Source: Tsuneonella sediminis (GTDB taxonomy: Bacteria; Pseudomonadota; Alphaproteobacteria; Sphingomonadales; Sphingomonadaceae). From it: a DNA stretch of 64,000 bases. A program made the translations under genes and the position numbers. This document shows, piece after piece, positions 1 through 8,279 of this stretch. Within the stretch, counting starts at the first letter, position 1. Each line of letters begins with the position of its first letter. Below the pieces are notes generated by a model that did not search any database, was not told where the DNA came from, and worked only from the letters and a program-made list of their open reading frames with translations. Location of the stretch: positions 434,001 to 498,000 of the forward strand of contig NZ_JBNCBU010000001.1 in assembly GCF_051912845.1 (NCBI RefSeq), written 5' to 3'.

Positions 1-38
1 ACGATGCGATGCGCGAACTGAGCCGGAAACAGGGTTAG
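1..38 (+). CDS. 3' tail of an unidentified gene (partial)
   Basis: Only the last eleven codons and a TAG stop at 36-38 are visible; the frame is open to the left window edge and reads DAMRELSRKQG at its end. A charged, helix-like C-terminus is typical of many enzymes and allows no family assignment. The next gene, on the opposite strand, ends 43 bases away, so this would be a convergent neighbour. It is offered only because the frame is open and ends properly; chance cannot be excluded over so short a stretch. Confidence 0.3.
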   Translation, partial: DAMRELSRKQG

Positions 39-81
39 GACGGGCAGCCGGACGCGTCGCGGGCAGGCGCTGTTCAGCGCG

Positions 82-1389
82 TCAGGTCTTGTCGAGTTCG
101 CTGTTCAATCGAAGACTGCACCGCCAGAAGAAGAAGGCAGGGAGCAAGCCCAGGGCCGTCGCCGTGTAGAGCACGACCTGGACGCTATCGTCGCCGAAGC
201 TTGGCTTGATCCAGTCCGACAGCATTCCGAACAGCAGTGGACCAAATCCGAGTCCGATAAGGTTCTGAAAGAACAGTAGAACGGCGGCTGCCATTGCCCG
301 CGACCGGAGCGGGACCAGTCCCTGCGCGCTGGAATAGGTCGGACCATAATAGAGCGAGTTCAGCAACGTAGGCACGAAGAGCAAGGCGAGCGCCATGCGC
401 CAGTCGGCCGCCGCATAGCCGAAATAGGCAATGGGAGCCGCAACCGCCATGCCGATTGCCGGCGCGGTCAACACGTGCCGGCGATTGGTTGCGCCCCAGC
501 GGTCGGCGATCTTGCCGCCGAGTATGGTTCCGGCGATGCCCGCGACCCCATTTATTATGCCGAAATAGAGACCGACTTCGCCGGGCGACAGATCGTGCGT
601 CCGCTGGAAGAAGATCGTCGCCCAGGTGGTCTTGCCGTAACTAAGGAACGACGCGCTCGATGCGGCGATTAGAAGCAGCACCATCGCGCGTGACCCGAGG
701 ATCGGCGATAGCATTTCGCGAACCCGCAGATGAAGCGCCTTGCCCGGAACCGTGGCGTCAGGTTCGGCCGGGGCAAGGTCCGCCCTTCCGCCGAGCCGGG
801 GATCCTTCAGGAGCGAAACCACCACCACTGCGAGCAGGACGCCCGGGACGCCGACAACGACGAAGGCCAGTCGCCATCCCACGATGTCCGCAAGCAGCCC
901 ACCGATTATCATGCCGAGCAACGTGCCGATCGGAATTCCAAGCGCATAGAACGCAAGCGCCGAAGCGCGCCGTTCCTTGGGCACGATGTCTGAAATCAGC
1001 GAATGCGCCGCCGGGGTGCACCCCGCCTCGCCCACGCCCACGCCGATCCGGGCGAGGAGTAGCTGGACGAAATTCTGTGCGAGGCCGCACAGCGCGGTCA
1101 TTGCCGACCAGAGCGCCAGCGCCAGGGCGATCAGCCGCGACCGGTTGGTCGTCGGCCGGTCGGCGTAACGCGCGATCGGCAAGCCCAGGACCGTGTAGAA
1201 CAGTGCAAACGCCAGGCCCGTCATTAAGCCGATCTGGGTGTCGGAGAGGTCGAGATCCCGCGCGATCGGCTCGGCAAGGATGTTGACGATCTGTCGATCG
1301 AGGAAATTGAAGATATAGACGACGAGGAGGATCCAGAGCGTCGCCGAAACTCCTCGCTGCGCAGCCGTCTGCGCCGGTGCACTGGCCAT
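82..1389 (-). CDS. MFS transporter, spinster-like
   Basis: A 435-residue integral membrane carrier of the major facilitator superfamily. The N-terminus carries the NFLDRQIVNILAEPI stretch common in spinster-like carriers of sphingomonads, followed by a GLPIARYADR loop that resembles MFS motif A between helices 2 and 3. About twelve hydrophobic helices can be traced with a longer central loop near residues 195-225. The ATG at 1389 is preceded by an AGAGGA ribosome-binding site. It lies downstream of the NamZ-type gene on the same strand, separated by 92 bases, so co-transcription is possible. Substrate cannot be deduced from sequence; relatives carry lipids, organic acids or aromatic compounds. 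Confidence 0.85.
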   Translation of the reverse strand: MASAPAQTAAQRGVSATLWILLVVYIFNFLDRQIVNILAEPIARDLDLSDTQIGLMTGLAFALFYTVLGLPIARYADRPTTNRSRLIALALALWSAMTALCGLAQNFVQLLLARIGVGVGEAGCTPAAHSLISDIVPKERRASALAFYALGIPIGTLLGMIIGGLLADIVGWRLAFVVVGVPGVLLAVVVVSLLKDPRLGGRADLAPAEPDATVPGKALHLRVREMLSPILGSRAMVLLLIAASSASFLSYGKTTWATIFFQRTHDLSPGEVGLYFGIINGVAGIAGTILGGKIADRWGATNRRHVLTAPAIGMAVAAPIAYFGYAAADWRMALALLFVPTLLNSLYYGPTYSSAQGLVPLRSRAMAAAVLLFFQNLIGLGFGPLLFGMLSDWIKPSFGDDSVQVVLYTATALGLLPAFFFWRCSLRLNSELDKT

Positions 1390-1481
1390 AGTCCATCCTC
1401 TCGTCGCGGCATGATGGCCGTCTTGACGAGAGCGTCTGTTACCGCCCTTTCCGGGTCAAGCGAAAAAAACGGTATGCCCGG

Positions 1482-2681
1482 TCAATAAAGCAGGCAATCG
1501 GTTACGCTCTCCCGCCAGTGGTCCTCGTCCGCCCGGGCGAGCCGTTCGAGATCTTCAGGAGATGCAGAAGGATCATCCACCCATTCACGCAATGTGGGAC
1601 CGCCGTTGATGACGTCGATCGCCAGCCGGTCGAAGACATATTCGTAAGGGAAGTCGCGCCAAAGGTCGTAGTTCGAATGGAGGGTACGGATGGCCTTGAA
1701 TGCGAGCGCCTGCAATCGCCACGGACGAAACGCATCGTGGTCGTAAAAGCCGTGCTCGGCGTGGATCATCAGCCCGCCGCACAGCTTTCCCACGTGTTTA
1801 TGGAATGTCGGCTCGAACCAGCAGGGACGCAGGGCGCACCCAGCCAGCCACGCCGGCGCTATGCGCGTCATTTCCGCCAGAACTTTCGCACCGTCTAGAT
1901 CGGGTGCCCCGAAAAGCACCTCGAGCGGGCGCGTCGTCCCGCGACCTTCGCTGAGGTTGGTCCCTTCGAGCATGACAGTCCCGGCGTAGGCGCGCGCCAT
2001 GTTGATGCCGGCGGCGTTCGGACTTGGATTGATCCAGACGCGATCGGTCGGCCAACCGAAGCCCGGTCCTGCCTCGGGCAGCCAATGGTGCATGTCGATC
2101 ACCCGGTATTCGACATCCAGACCGAACCGGCGAATGAACCAGTGGCCCATTTCACCCATCGTCAGGCCATGCCGCATCGGCATCTCGGCGGCGCCGACGA
2201 AGCTCTCGTGACCCGGCTGCAAAAGAGTCCCCTCGATCGGACGCCCGGCAGGATTGGGGCGGTCGAGCACCCACACTTCCTTGCCGTGATCGGCGGCTGC
2301 CTCGAGCAGGTAGAGCAGCGTGGTCACGAACGTGTAGATGCGGCAACCCAAGTCCTGGAGGTCGAAGAGGAACACGTCCGCGGTGCTCATCATCTGGCCC
2401 GTGGGCCGCCGGACCTCGCCGTACAGGCTGAATACGGGAATTCCATAATGCGGATCGGTCTCGTCCGCGGTTTCAACCATGTTGTCCTGCTTGTCGCCTT
2501 TCAGGCCGTGCTGCGGTCCGAATGCGCTGGTCACGTTGACCCCGGCTTCGATCAGCGCATCGAGGCTGTGGACAAGACCGGAGGTGACCGAAGCCGGGTG
2601 GGCGACGAGCGCGACTCGCCGTCCGTTGAGCGCCTGCGAGAGGGCCGGCTCGCTGAGCAGCCGGTCGATACCGAATTTCAT
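1482..2681 (-). CDS. DUF1343 / NamZ-type exo-N-acetylmuramidase homologue
   Basis: A 399-residue protein of the DUF1343 family. The characterised member, Bacillus subtilis NamZ (YbbC, glycoside hydrolase family 171), releases N-acetylmuramic acid from peptidoglycan fragments. Conserved blocks are visible: VALVAHPASVT (residues 23-33), GPQHG (55-59) and EGTNLSEGRGT near residue 230. The start is the ATG at 2681, where its first base overlaps the stop codon of the upstream DOMON-like gene in an ATGA junction; a longer frame extends upstream but would lie inside that gene. No signal peptide or membrane segment is seen at this start, so the enzyme looks cytoplasmic, unlike secreted homologues. 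Activity is inferred from family only. Confidence 0.85.
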   Translation of the reverse strand: MKFGIDRLLSEPALSQALNGRRVALVAHPASVTSGLVHSLDALIEAGVNVTSAFGPQHGLKGDKQDNMVETADETDPHYGIPVFSLYGEVRRPTGQMMSTADVFLFDLQDLGCRIYTFVTTLLYLLEAAADHGKEVWVLDRPNPAGRPIEGTLLQPGHESFVGAAEMPMRHGLTMGEMGHWFIRRFGLDVEYRVIDMHHWLPEAGPGFGWPTDRVWINPSPNAAGINMARAYAGTVMLEGTNLSEGRGTTRPLEVLFGAPDLDGAKVLAEMTRIAPAWLAGCALRPCWFEPTFHKHVGKLCGGLMIHAEHGFYDHDAFRPWRLQALAFKAIRTLHSNYDLWRDFPYEYVFDRLAIDVINGGPTLREWVDDPSASPEDLERLARADEDHWRESVTDCLLY

Positions 2682-3226
2682 GAGCGCGGCGGTGGCCCAA
2701 GCGCGGCGGTGAAGCAAGCGGGGTCGTGGAAATCGGGCTTGGCAGAGGGGTGCGCGCCGGCCCAGTAGCTCAGTTCTCCGCCCTCCTCCTCGATCACGCA
2801 CGCGAAACTGGCGGCCACCGGTAAGCGCGGGAGGCTATCGACCGGGATCGCCGCGTCGAAAATCGCAAAGGTGCTGCCGACCCGCATCGTGCAAGCGGGC
2901 TCTCGCGAAGCCGGGCGGTCCTTCATGCCGCTACGGTACGAGGCGAAATCGTATGCCGCCCACCGCTCGGACGGCGACAGGTTCAATTCGGTGTAGGCTT
3001 TGCTGCCTTCCGGGCGCAGGAAAAGCTCGAAGCAGGTGGTCTTCCACAAGCCATCGGCTCGTCCTCGCCCGGCAAAGGCCGGAATGACCAGGGCTTGCGC
3101 GCCGTCGATTCTCCACCGGACGCGAAGCCAATCGGCATCGAGTCCGATCACGCGCGCTTCAATGCCGGTCACCCTCTTGGGGGGATGCGCAGGATGCGCA
3201 GTCAACCGATGCGTTTGCATGTCCAC
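2678..3226 (-). CDS. DOMON-like domain protein
   Basis: A 182-residue soluble protein resembling the bacterial DOMON-like proteins found beside cell-wall sugar genes. Visible hallmarks are LWKTTCFELFLRPEG near residues 60-74 and YTELNLSPSERWAAYDF near 77-93, a beta-rich carbohydrate- or heme-binding fold in this superfamily. No signal peptide. The first ATG is at 3226, with another at 3220. Its stop overlaps the start of the NamZ-type gene by four bases, so the two are almost certainly translated together, which suggests a shared role in handling muramic-acid-containing sugars. Its start lies only 26 bases from that of divergent tyrS. Ligand unknown. Confidence 0.7.
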   Translation of the reverse strand: MDMQTHRLTAHPAHPPKRVTGIEARVIGLDADWLRVRWRIDGAQALVIPAFAGRGRADGLWKTTCFELFLRPEGSKAYTELNLSPSERWAAYDFASYRSGMKDRPASREPACTMRVGSTFAIFDAAIPVDSLPRLPVAASFACVIEEEGGELSYWAGAHPSAKPDFHDPACFTAALGPPPRS

Positions 3227-3252
3227 GTCCCCGTGCTAACCGCCCGCCCGCG

Positions 3253-4461
3253 ATGAGCCAGTACAAATCCGATCTTCTGCGCCTGCTCGACGAGCGCGGT
3301 TATGTCCACCAGATCACCGACCCTGCAGGGCTGGATGCCCTTGCCGAACGCCGGATCGTGCCGGGATACATCGGCTTCGACGCAACCGCTCCTTCGCTCC
3401 ACGTGGGCAGCCTGGTGCAGATCATGATGCTGCGCCGGCTCCAGCAGGCCGGGCACAAGCCGATCGTCGTCATGGGCGGCGGCACCACGAAGGTCGGCGA
3501 TCCCTCGGGCAAGGACGAGTCGCGCAAGCTGCTCACTGCTGACACCATCCGTGAAAACATCGCATCGATCCGGACCGTCTTCGAACGCCTGCTGCGGTTC
3601 GACGACGGCCCCACCGGGGCGGTCATGGTCGACAACGACGAATGGCTGAGCGGTCTTGGCTATGTCGATCTGCTGCGCGACGTCGGCCCACATTTCACGA
3701 TCAACCGCATGCTGACTTTCGATTCGGTCAAGCTGCGGCTCGAGCGCGAGCAACCGCTGACGTTCCTCGAATTCAATTACATGATCCTGCAAGCGTACGA
3801 CTTTCTCGAGTTGGCTCGCCGGTACGACTGTCGCTTGCAGATGGGCGGAAGCGACCAATGGGGCAACATCGTGAACGGGATGGAACTTTCGCGGCGGATG
3901 GAAGGGCGCGAATTGTTCGGGGTCACCACCCCGCTCCTTACGACCGCCGATGGCGCCAAGATGGGCAAGACCGCGGCCGGGGCGGTGTGGCTTAACGAGC
4001 AAGAGCTTCCGAGCTACGACTTCTGGCAGTACTGGCGCAACGTCGACGATCGCGATGTCGGTCGCTTCCTGCGTTTGTTCACCGATCTTCCGCTCGAGGA
4101 GATCGCGCGCCTGGAAGAGATGGAGGGCGCCGAGATCAACACCGCGAAGGTCGTGCTAGCGAACGAGGTTACCCGCCTCGTTCGGGGACCGGAGGCGGCG
4201 CGCTCGGCCGAAGCCACCGCAGCGACGACATTCGCCGGTGGCGGAGCGGGCGAGGATCTTCCAAACCTGGCGCTGGACCCGGGAATGACGTTCGCAGCGG
4301 CGCTCACCGCGATCGGCTTCACGGCATCGAACGGGGAGGCGAAGCGCAAGATCGCCGAGGGCGCGGTGAAATTGGATGGCGAACTGGTGGACGATCCCAC
4401 GGCGGCGGCGCGGCCCGGACGTGTCAGCCTGGGCAAGAAGCGTCACGGCATCCTGACATAA
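3253..4461 (+). CDS. tyrS: Tyrosyl-tRNA synthetase
   Basis: Charges tRNA-Tyr with tyrosine in the cytoplasm. The 402-residue protein has normal length for a bacterial class I TyrRS. The HIGH-like signature is HVGS at residues 50-53, the glycine-rich GGGTTKVGDPSGK block follows at 76-88, and the KMSKS-like loop is KMGKT at 236-240. The last 65 residues form an S4 RNA-binding domain (GFTASNGEAKRKIAEGAVKL). The ATG at 3253 has no clear Shine-Dalgarno sequence, and only 26 bases separate it from the divergent DOMON-like gene, so its promoter must lie within that gene or the mRNA may be nearly leaderless. Confidence 0.97.
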   Translation: MSQYKSDLLRLLDERGYVHQITDPAGLDALAERRIVPGYIGFDATAPSLHVGSLVQIMMLRRLQQAGHKPIVVMGGGTTKVGDPSGKDESRKLLTADTIRENIASIRTVFERLLRFDDGPTGAVMVDNDEWLSGLGYVDLLRDVGPHFTINRMLTFDSVKLRLEREQPLTFLEFNYMILQAYDFLELARRYDCRLQMGGSDQWGNIVNGMELSRRMEGRELFGVTTPLLTTADGAKMGKTAAGAVWLNEQELPSYDFWQYWRNVDDRDVGRFLRLFTDLPLEEIARLEEMEGAEINTAKVVLANEVTRLVRGPEAARSAEATAATTFAGGGAGEDLPNLALDPGMTFAAALTAIGFTASNGEAKRKIAEGAVKLDGELVDDPTAAARPGRVSLGKKRHGILT

Positions 4462-4540
4462 CAGGCGCGCTTTAACCCAATATCAGCGTTTGTGATGCAT
4501 CAGGTCCCCCGTCCACACGCAACGGGAGGGTCGTGGTTCA

Positions 4541-4879
4541 GTGTCTGTCGGAGCCCAGCTTTCGGTAACCGATCTGCGCCGCGCCGCGCGGCATCCGGTC
4601 GATTATCCGGTCATTGCCGAACACCAGGTACACGGCGACCTCAAGCTGCATGTGGCGAACCTGTCTGCCCACGGATTCATGGTCGACGACGCAAAGGGTC
4701 TGGCGCGAGGTGACCGGGTCATCATCCGCCTGCCCGAAGTCGGGCGGATAGAAGCTTACGTCATCTGGACCCGCGACGAACGCGCCGGCTTCCAGTTCGA
4801 GCGGATCATCCGGCTGGACGATTTCGTACGGATCATCGAGACCCTCCAGCCCAATCCACGTTTGCGGCGCGCACGCTAA
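4541..4879 (+). CDS. Single-domain PilZ protein (1)
   Basis: A 112-residue protein consisting only of a PilZ domain, the fold that binds cyclic di-GMP. The two ligand-binding signatures are present: an arginine-rich N-terminal RRAAR motif (residues 13-17) and NLSAHG (near 40-45), equivalent to the D/N-x-S-x-x-G motif. The C-terminal half carries the EAYVIWTRDERAGFQFE block shared with the second PilZ protein in this window. The start is a GTG at 4541 with a GGGAGGG ribosome-binding site about ten bases upstream. A terminator-like hairpin follows the stop. Partner is unknown; such proteins act as diffusible c-di-GMP adaptors. Confidence 0.85.
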   Translation: MSVGAQLSVTDLRRAARHPVDYPVIAEHQVHGDLKLHVANLSAHGFMVDDAKGLARGDRVIIRLPEVGRIEAYVIWTRDERAGFQFERIIRLDDFVRIIETLQPNPRLRRAR

Positions 4880-4883
4880 ACCC

Positions 4884-4904
4884 GGCCCTTAGGGCCAAGT
4901 TTTC
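4884..4904 (+). terminator. Rho-independent terminator after PilZ gene 1
   Basis: A five-base-pair GC stem (GGCCC, loop TTA, GGGCC) at 4884-4896 is followed by AAGTTTTC. It begins five bases after the PilZ stop codon. The stem is short but all G-C, and the small loop and T-run are in the right order for intrinsic termination on the plus strand. Confidence 0.6.
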
Positions 4905-4921
4905 GTTAGCGATCAGAGCGA

Positions 4922-4942
4922 AGCGCTTGCTTGGCAAGCGCT
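4922..4942 (+). repeat. Perfect 9-bp hairpin in the leader of the MFS-cysK operon
   Basis: AGCGCTTGC at 4922-4930 and its exact complement at 4934-4942 flank a TTG loop. It ends 12 bases before the ATG of the MFS gene at 4955. No T-run follows, so it is not a normal terminator. It may be an operator (the arms form a 21-bp inverted repeat) or an mRNA leader hairpin. The TTG in the loop is in frame with the MFS gene but is an unlikely start. Confidence 0.5.
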
Positions 4943-4954
4943 GGGCCGCCTGTC

Positions 4955-6244
4955 ATGGCGCGCTCTGTGAAAGCCCACCCCCACCCGATCCGGATCGCCA
5001 ATTTCCGGGCCTATTTCCTGTCGCGCCTGCTCGGCACGATCGCGGTTAGCGCCCAGGCGATCATTATCGGGTGGCAGGTCTATGCGCTCGCGCGCCAGAC
5101 GATGGACATCAAGGAATCCGCGTTCCTGCTGGGCATGATCGGACTAGTCCAGTTCGTGCCGTTGTTCCTTCTCACCCCTGTCGTAGGGCTTATCGCCGAC
5201 ACCTTCGACCGGCGGTGGATCGTCCGCTGGACCACCCTGCTGCTCACCCTCAACGCCGCGATGCTGGGCTACCTGACCTGGAGTGGACAACTAACCCTTC
5301 CGTTCCTGTTCATCGCAGCCATGGTCGTCGGCATCGCGCGTGCGTTCTCGGGGCCGGCCTACTCCGCGCTTGCCCCCAACCTCGTCCCCCGCGAAACGCT
5401 CCCGACCGCGATCGCGGTCAGTTCGATGGCGTGGCAAGTGGGCATGATTGCGGGCCCCAGCGTCGGAGGGGTGCTTTACGCGATCCATCCCGATCTTGCG
5501 TACCTGTCGATATCGGCGATGCTCGGGCTGTCGCTCCTTCTCATATTCCTCATCTCGCCCGTGCCGCAGCCGCCGGTTCAGAAGGACCGCCGGCCCATTC
5601 ACCGGGTGATCGACGGCTTCCGATACGTGCGCGACAACCGGCTCGTCCTGGCGACCATCACGCTCGACCTGTTTGTCGTGTTGTTCGCCGGAGCCACGGC
5701 GCTGCTCCCGGTCTTTGCCCGCGACATCCTGCATGTCGGGGCCGACGGGTTCGGCCTGCTCGCCGCCGGAATGGGGATCGGCGCCACCTCGGCTTCAATC
5801 TGGTTCTCGGTCTACCCGATGAAGACCGAGGTCGGCCTGAAGATGATCGGTGCGGTCATCCTTTTCGCGCTGGCGATCCTGACCTTCGGCCTGTCCACGC
5901 ACTTCTGGCTCAGCCTCATCGCGCTGATCGTGGCCGGCGCTGCCGACATGGTATCGGTATATGTCCGCCAATCGCTCATTCAGCTGCACACCCCTGACGA
6001 GATGCGGGGACGAGTGGGTGCCGTCTCAGCGCTGACGATTTCGGCTTCGAACGAGCTGGGCGAGACCGAGTCCGGGCTCCTCGCATCGCTGATCGGCCCC
6101 GTCGCGGCCGTCGTGATCGGCGCAGTGGCAGCAATCGGCATCACTATCGCCTGGGCCCGGCTCTTTCCCGAACTCAGGCTTGCCAAGACCTTCGATCCGG
6201 AGGCACCATCGAAGAACACTCAACCCCAGGAGGCCACCCCATGA
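4955..6244 (+). CDS. MFS transporter, EntS-like exporter
   Basis: A 429-residue membrane transporter with about twelve helices, related to the EntS-type MFS exporters. The cytoplasmic loop VGLIADTFDRRW (near residues 77-88) matches the G-x-x-x-D-R-x-x-R motif between helices 2 and 3. The second half holds a typical LPVFARDILHVG helix-turn block. I chose the ATG at 4955 over an in-frame TTG at 4931, because that TTG lies in the loop of a strong hairpin. The stop overlaps the cysK start as ATGA, so the two are translationally coupled. Coupling to cysteine synthesis might hint at export of a thiol or sulfur metabolite, but that is inference. Confidence 0.87.
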   Translation: MARSVKAHPHPIRIANFRAYFLSRLLGTIAVSAQAIIIGWQVYALARQTMDIKESAFLLGMIGLVQFVPLFLLTPVVGLIADTFDRRWIVRWTTLLLTLNAAMLGYLTWSGQLTLPFLFIAAMVVGIARAFSGPAYSALAPNLVPRETLPTAIAVSSMAWQVGMIAGPSVGGVLYAIHPDLAYLSISAMLGLSLLLIFLISPVPQPPVQKDRRPIHRVIDGFRYVRDNRLVLATITLDLFVVLFAGATALLPVFARDILHVGADGFGLLAAGMGIGATSASIWFSVYPMKTEVGLKMIGAVILFALAILTFGLSTHFWLSLIALIVAGAADMVSVYVRQSLIQLHTPDEMRGRVGAVSALTISASNELGETESGLLASLIGPVAAVVIGAVAAIGITIAWARLFPELRLAKTFDPEAPSKNTQPQEATP

Positions 6245-7161
6245 AAGCCGACAGCGTCCTCGCCACCATCGGCAACACTCCGCATATCCGCCTGGCACGC
6301 ATGTTTCCCGATCACGAGGTCTGGGTGAAGAGCGAGCGCACCAATCCGGGGGGATCGATCAAGGATCGCATCGCGCTGTCCATGGTGGAGGATGCGGAAA
6401 AATCGGGCGCTCTCAAGCCCGGCGGCACGATCATCGAACCGACAAGCGGGAACACCGGGATCGGCCTCGCGATGGTCGCCGCGGTCAAGGGCTACAAGCT
6501 CGTGCTCGTCATGCCGGAGAGCATGAGCCTTGAACGGCGGCGGCTGATGCTTGCCTACGGCGCGACGTTCGACCTGACGCCCAAGGAAAAGGGCATGAAG
6601 GGCGCGCTCGAACGGGCAAGCGAGCTTGTGGCATCGACGCCGGGGGCATGGATGCCCCAGCAATTCGAGAATCCGGCGAACGTCGCCGTCCATGCACGCA
6701 CCACTGCGCGCGAGATCATCGCCGACTTCGCCGACACGCCGATCGACTTACTGATTACCGGCGTTGGAACTGGAGGCCACCTGACCGGGTGCGCGGAAGT
6801 TCTCAAGGCGGAGTGGCCTGCGATGAAGGCCTACGCCGTCGAGCCGGCGCTTTCTCCTGTGATTTCGGGCGGGCAGCCGGGGCCCCATCCAATCCAGGGC
6901 ATCGGGGCCGGTTTCATCCCGGGAAACCTGCATACCCGGGCCATCGACGGCGCGGTTCAGGTGGATGCCGACGCTGCGAAGGACATGGCTCGCCGCTGCG
7001 CGGCCGAAGAGGGCCTCCTTGTCGGAATATCGAGCGGCGCGACGCTAGCGGCGATCGCAGCCAAATTGCCCGAGATCGACGCCGGATCGCGCGTTCTGGG
7101 TTTCAACTACGACACTGGAGAGCGTTACCTGTCGGTCCCCGACTTCCTGCCAGAAGCCTGA
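6241..7161 (+). CDS. cysK: Cysteine synthase A
   Basis: O-acetylserine sulfhydrylase, a PLP enzyme that makes L-cysteine from O-acetylserine and sulfide. At 306 residues it has family length. The PLP lysine is Lys41 in the NPGGSIKDR motif (residues 35-43). The substrate loop TSGNTGI follows near residues 66-72, MPESMSLERRR near 90-100, and a phosphate-binding glycine loop GVGTGGHLTG near 174-183. The ATG overlaps the preceding MFS stop by four bases and has an AGGAGG site upstream. The dienelactone hydrolase gene begins three bases after its stop, making a three-gene operon. CysM or a cystathionine beta-synthase is less likely because length and motifs fit CysK. Confidence 0.93.
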   Translation: MKADSVLATIGNTPHIRLARMFPDHEVWVKSERTNPGGSIKDRIALSMVEDAEKSGALKPGGTIIEPTSGNTGIGLAMVAAVKGYKLVLVMPESMSLERRRLMLAYGATFDLTPKEKGMKGALERASELVASTPGAWMPQQFENPANVAVHARTTAREIIADFADTPIDLLITGVGTGGHLTGCAEVLKAEWPAMKAYAVEPALSPVISGGQPGPHPIQGIGAGFIPGNLHTRAIDGAVQVDADAAKDMARRCAAEEGLLVGISSGATLAAIAAKLPEIDAGSRVLGFNYDTGERYLSVPDFLPEA

Positions 7162-7164
7162 CCC

Positions 7165-7854
7165 GTGGAGAAAGTCGCCTATCGCGACGGCCCGGTCGAA
7201 CTTGCCGGAACGCTATACAGGCCGGCAGGCGCACCCCGGGCCGCGATCGCCGTCTTTCCTACCATCCTGAACCCGACGCCCGCCGTCGAGGCCAAGGCGC
7301 GGGCGCTGGCGGAGGCCGGGTATCTCGCACTGATTGCGGACTTCTATGGTGAAGCGCCTGATGACTTCCCCGCGGCGGTGGCGCTGTCGACCGACCTGAG
7401 AGGCGACGCGGAGAGCTATCGCGGACGCCTTCGCGCCGCCCTGGACGCATTGTCACTGGCCGCACCGGGCCTGCGTCAGGGAGCGATCGGCTTTTGCATG
7501 GGCGGCCAGGCGGCACTCGAGCTCGCTCGCGATGGGGCCGATCTGGCTGCGGTCGCAAGTTTCCACGGCCTGCTCGACACGGAAAAGCCGGCCGAGCCCG
7601 GAGCGATCAAAGCGCGCATCCTCGTATGTCATGGCGACGCCGATCCGCTCGTGCCGAGGGAGCAGGTCAGCGCCTTCTGGGAAGAAATGGACCGCGCGGG
7701 CGCGAACTGGCATTTCCATACTTATAGTGGCGTCGTTCACGGTTTCACCAATCCGAACCGTCCTCCCGCGGGCGGACCGGTCGCCTATGATGCAAGCGCC
7801 GACCGCCAGAGCTGGGCCGCCCTGCTTTCATTTTTCGATGAGGTCTTCGGCTAG
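7165..7854 (+). CDS. Dienelactone hydrolase family protein
   Basis: A 229-residue alpha/beta hydrolase. The nucleophile elbow is GFCMGG with Cys111, as in dienelactone hydrolases. The acid is in CHGDADPLVP (Asp near 156) and the histidine in VVHGFTNP (near 193), so the Cys-Asp-His triad is complete. It starts with GTG three bases after the cysK stop. Its own TAG stop shares the palindrome CTAG with the stop of the convergent DUF1330 gene. Family members cleave lactones or small esters; there is no catabolic cluster around it, so the substrate is unknown. Confidence 0.88.
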   Translation: MEKVAYRDGPVELAGTLYRPAGAPRAAIAVFPTILNPTPAVEAKARALAEAGYLALIADFYGEAPDDFPAAVALSTDLRGDAESYRGRLRAALDALSLAAPGLRQGAIGFCMGGQAALELARDGADLAAVASFHGLLDTEKPAEPGAIKARILVCHGDADPLVPREQVSAFWEEMDRAGANWHFHTYSGVVHGFTNPNRPPAGGPVAYDASADRQSWAALLSFFDEVFG

Positions 7855-8279
7855 AAGCTCGCGCCGGGCTCGCGCGGGGCAAAACGGATCAATCGGCTGT
7901 CGGCAAGCGCCGCCGTCCGGTGGACGACCGCGTGCTGGTAATCGGGATCCTTTATCATTTCGAAAAAGGCCGCGCTGCCGGGATAAGCTGCGATGAACCC
8001 GTCGTCCCAGGCCATCGCGTCGGGTCCCGTCACGACCGTCTCGAAAACCCCTCTCCATACCAGGCTGCCCCCCACGCGGCGGAAGATGGGTCCACTGGTC
8101 CGTCCGTACTCCTCGTACGCCCGCCGTCCGCTCCAGCGCTGTCCGGCGGAGGCGTGACCTTCGGGGTATTCGGCACGGTCGCGGTACCGAAGCAGGTTCA
8201 ACATATGTATCGGCCGGTCGCGCGGGAGCGCCTTGAAGGCGTCGAAAGTGGCCCGGCTCGGGTCGATATAAGAGATCAT
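7851..8279 (-). CDS. DUF1330 family protein
   Basis: A 142-residue soluble protein with a ferredoxin-like alpha/beta dimeric barrel as expected for DUF1330. The FIAAYPGSAAFFEMIKDPDY block and the following VVHRTAALADSRLIRF strand are characteristic. The ATG at 8279 overlaps the stop of the small membrane protein upstream (ATGA), and a longer in-frame extension would run into that gene. It is the third gene of an acyl-CoA ligase operon. Function is unknown in the family; members are often beside fatty-acid or aromatic degradation genes. Confidence 0.8.
   Translation of the reverse strand: MISYIDPSRATFDAFKALPRDRPIHMLNLLRYRDRAEYPEGHASAGQRWSGRRAYEEYGRTSGPIFRRVGGSLVWRGVFETVVTGPDAMAWDDGFIAAYPGSAAFFEMIKDPDYQHAVVHRTAALADSRLIRFAPREPGASF

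Noticed and set aside
1450..1482. T-run after the NamZ-type gene as a terminator
   Set aside because: Seven T residues follow on the minus strand, but the stem before them is only three base pairs.
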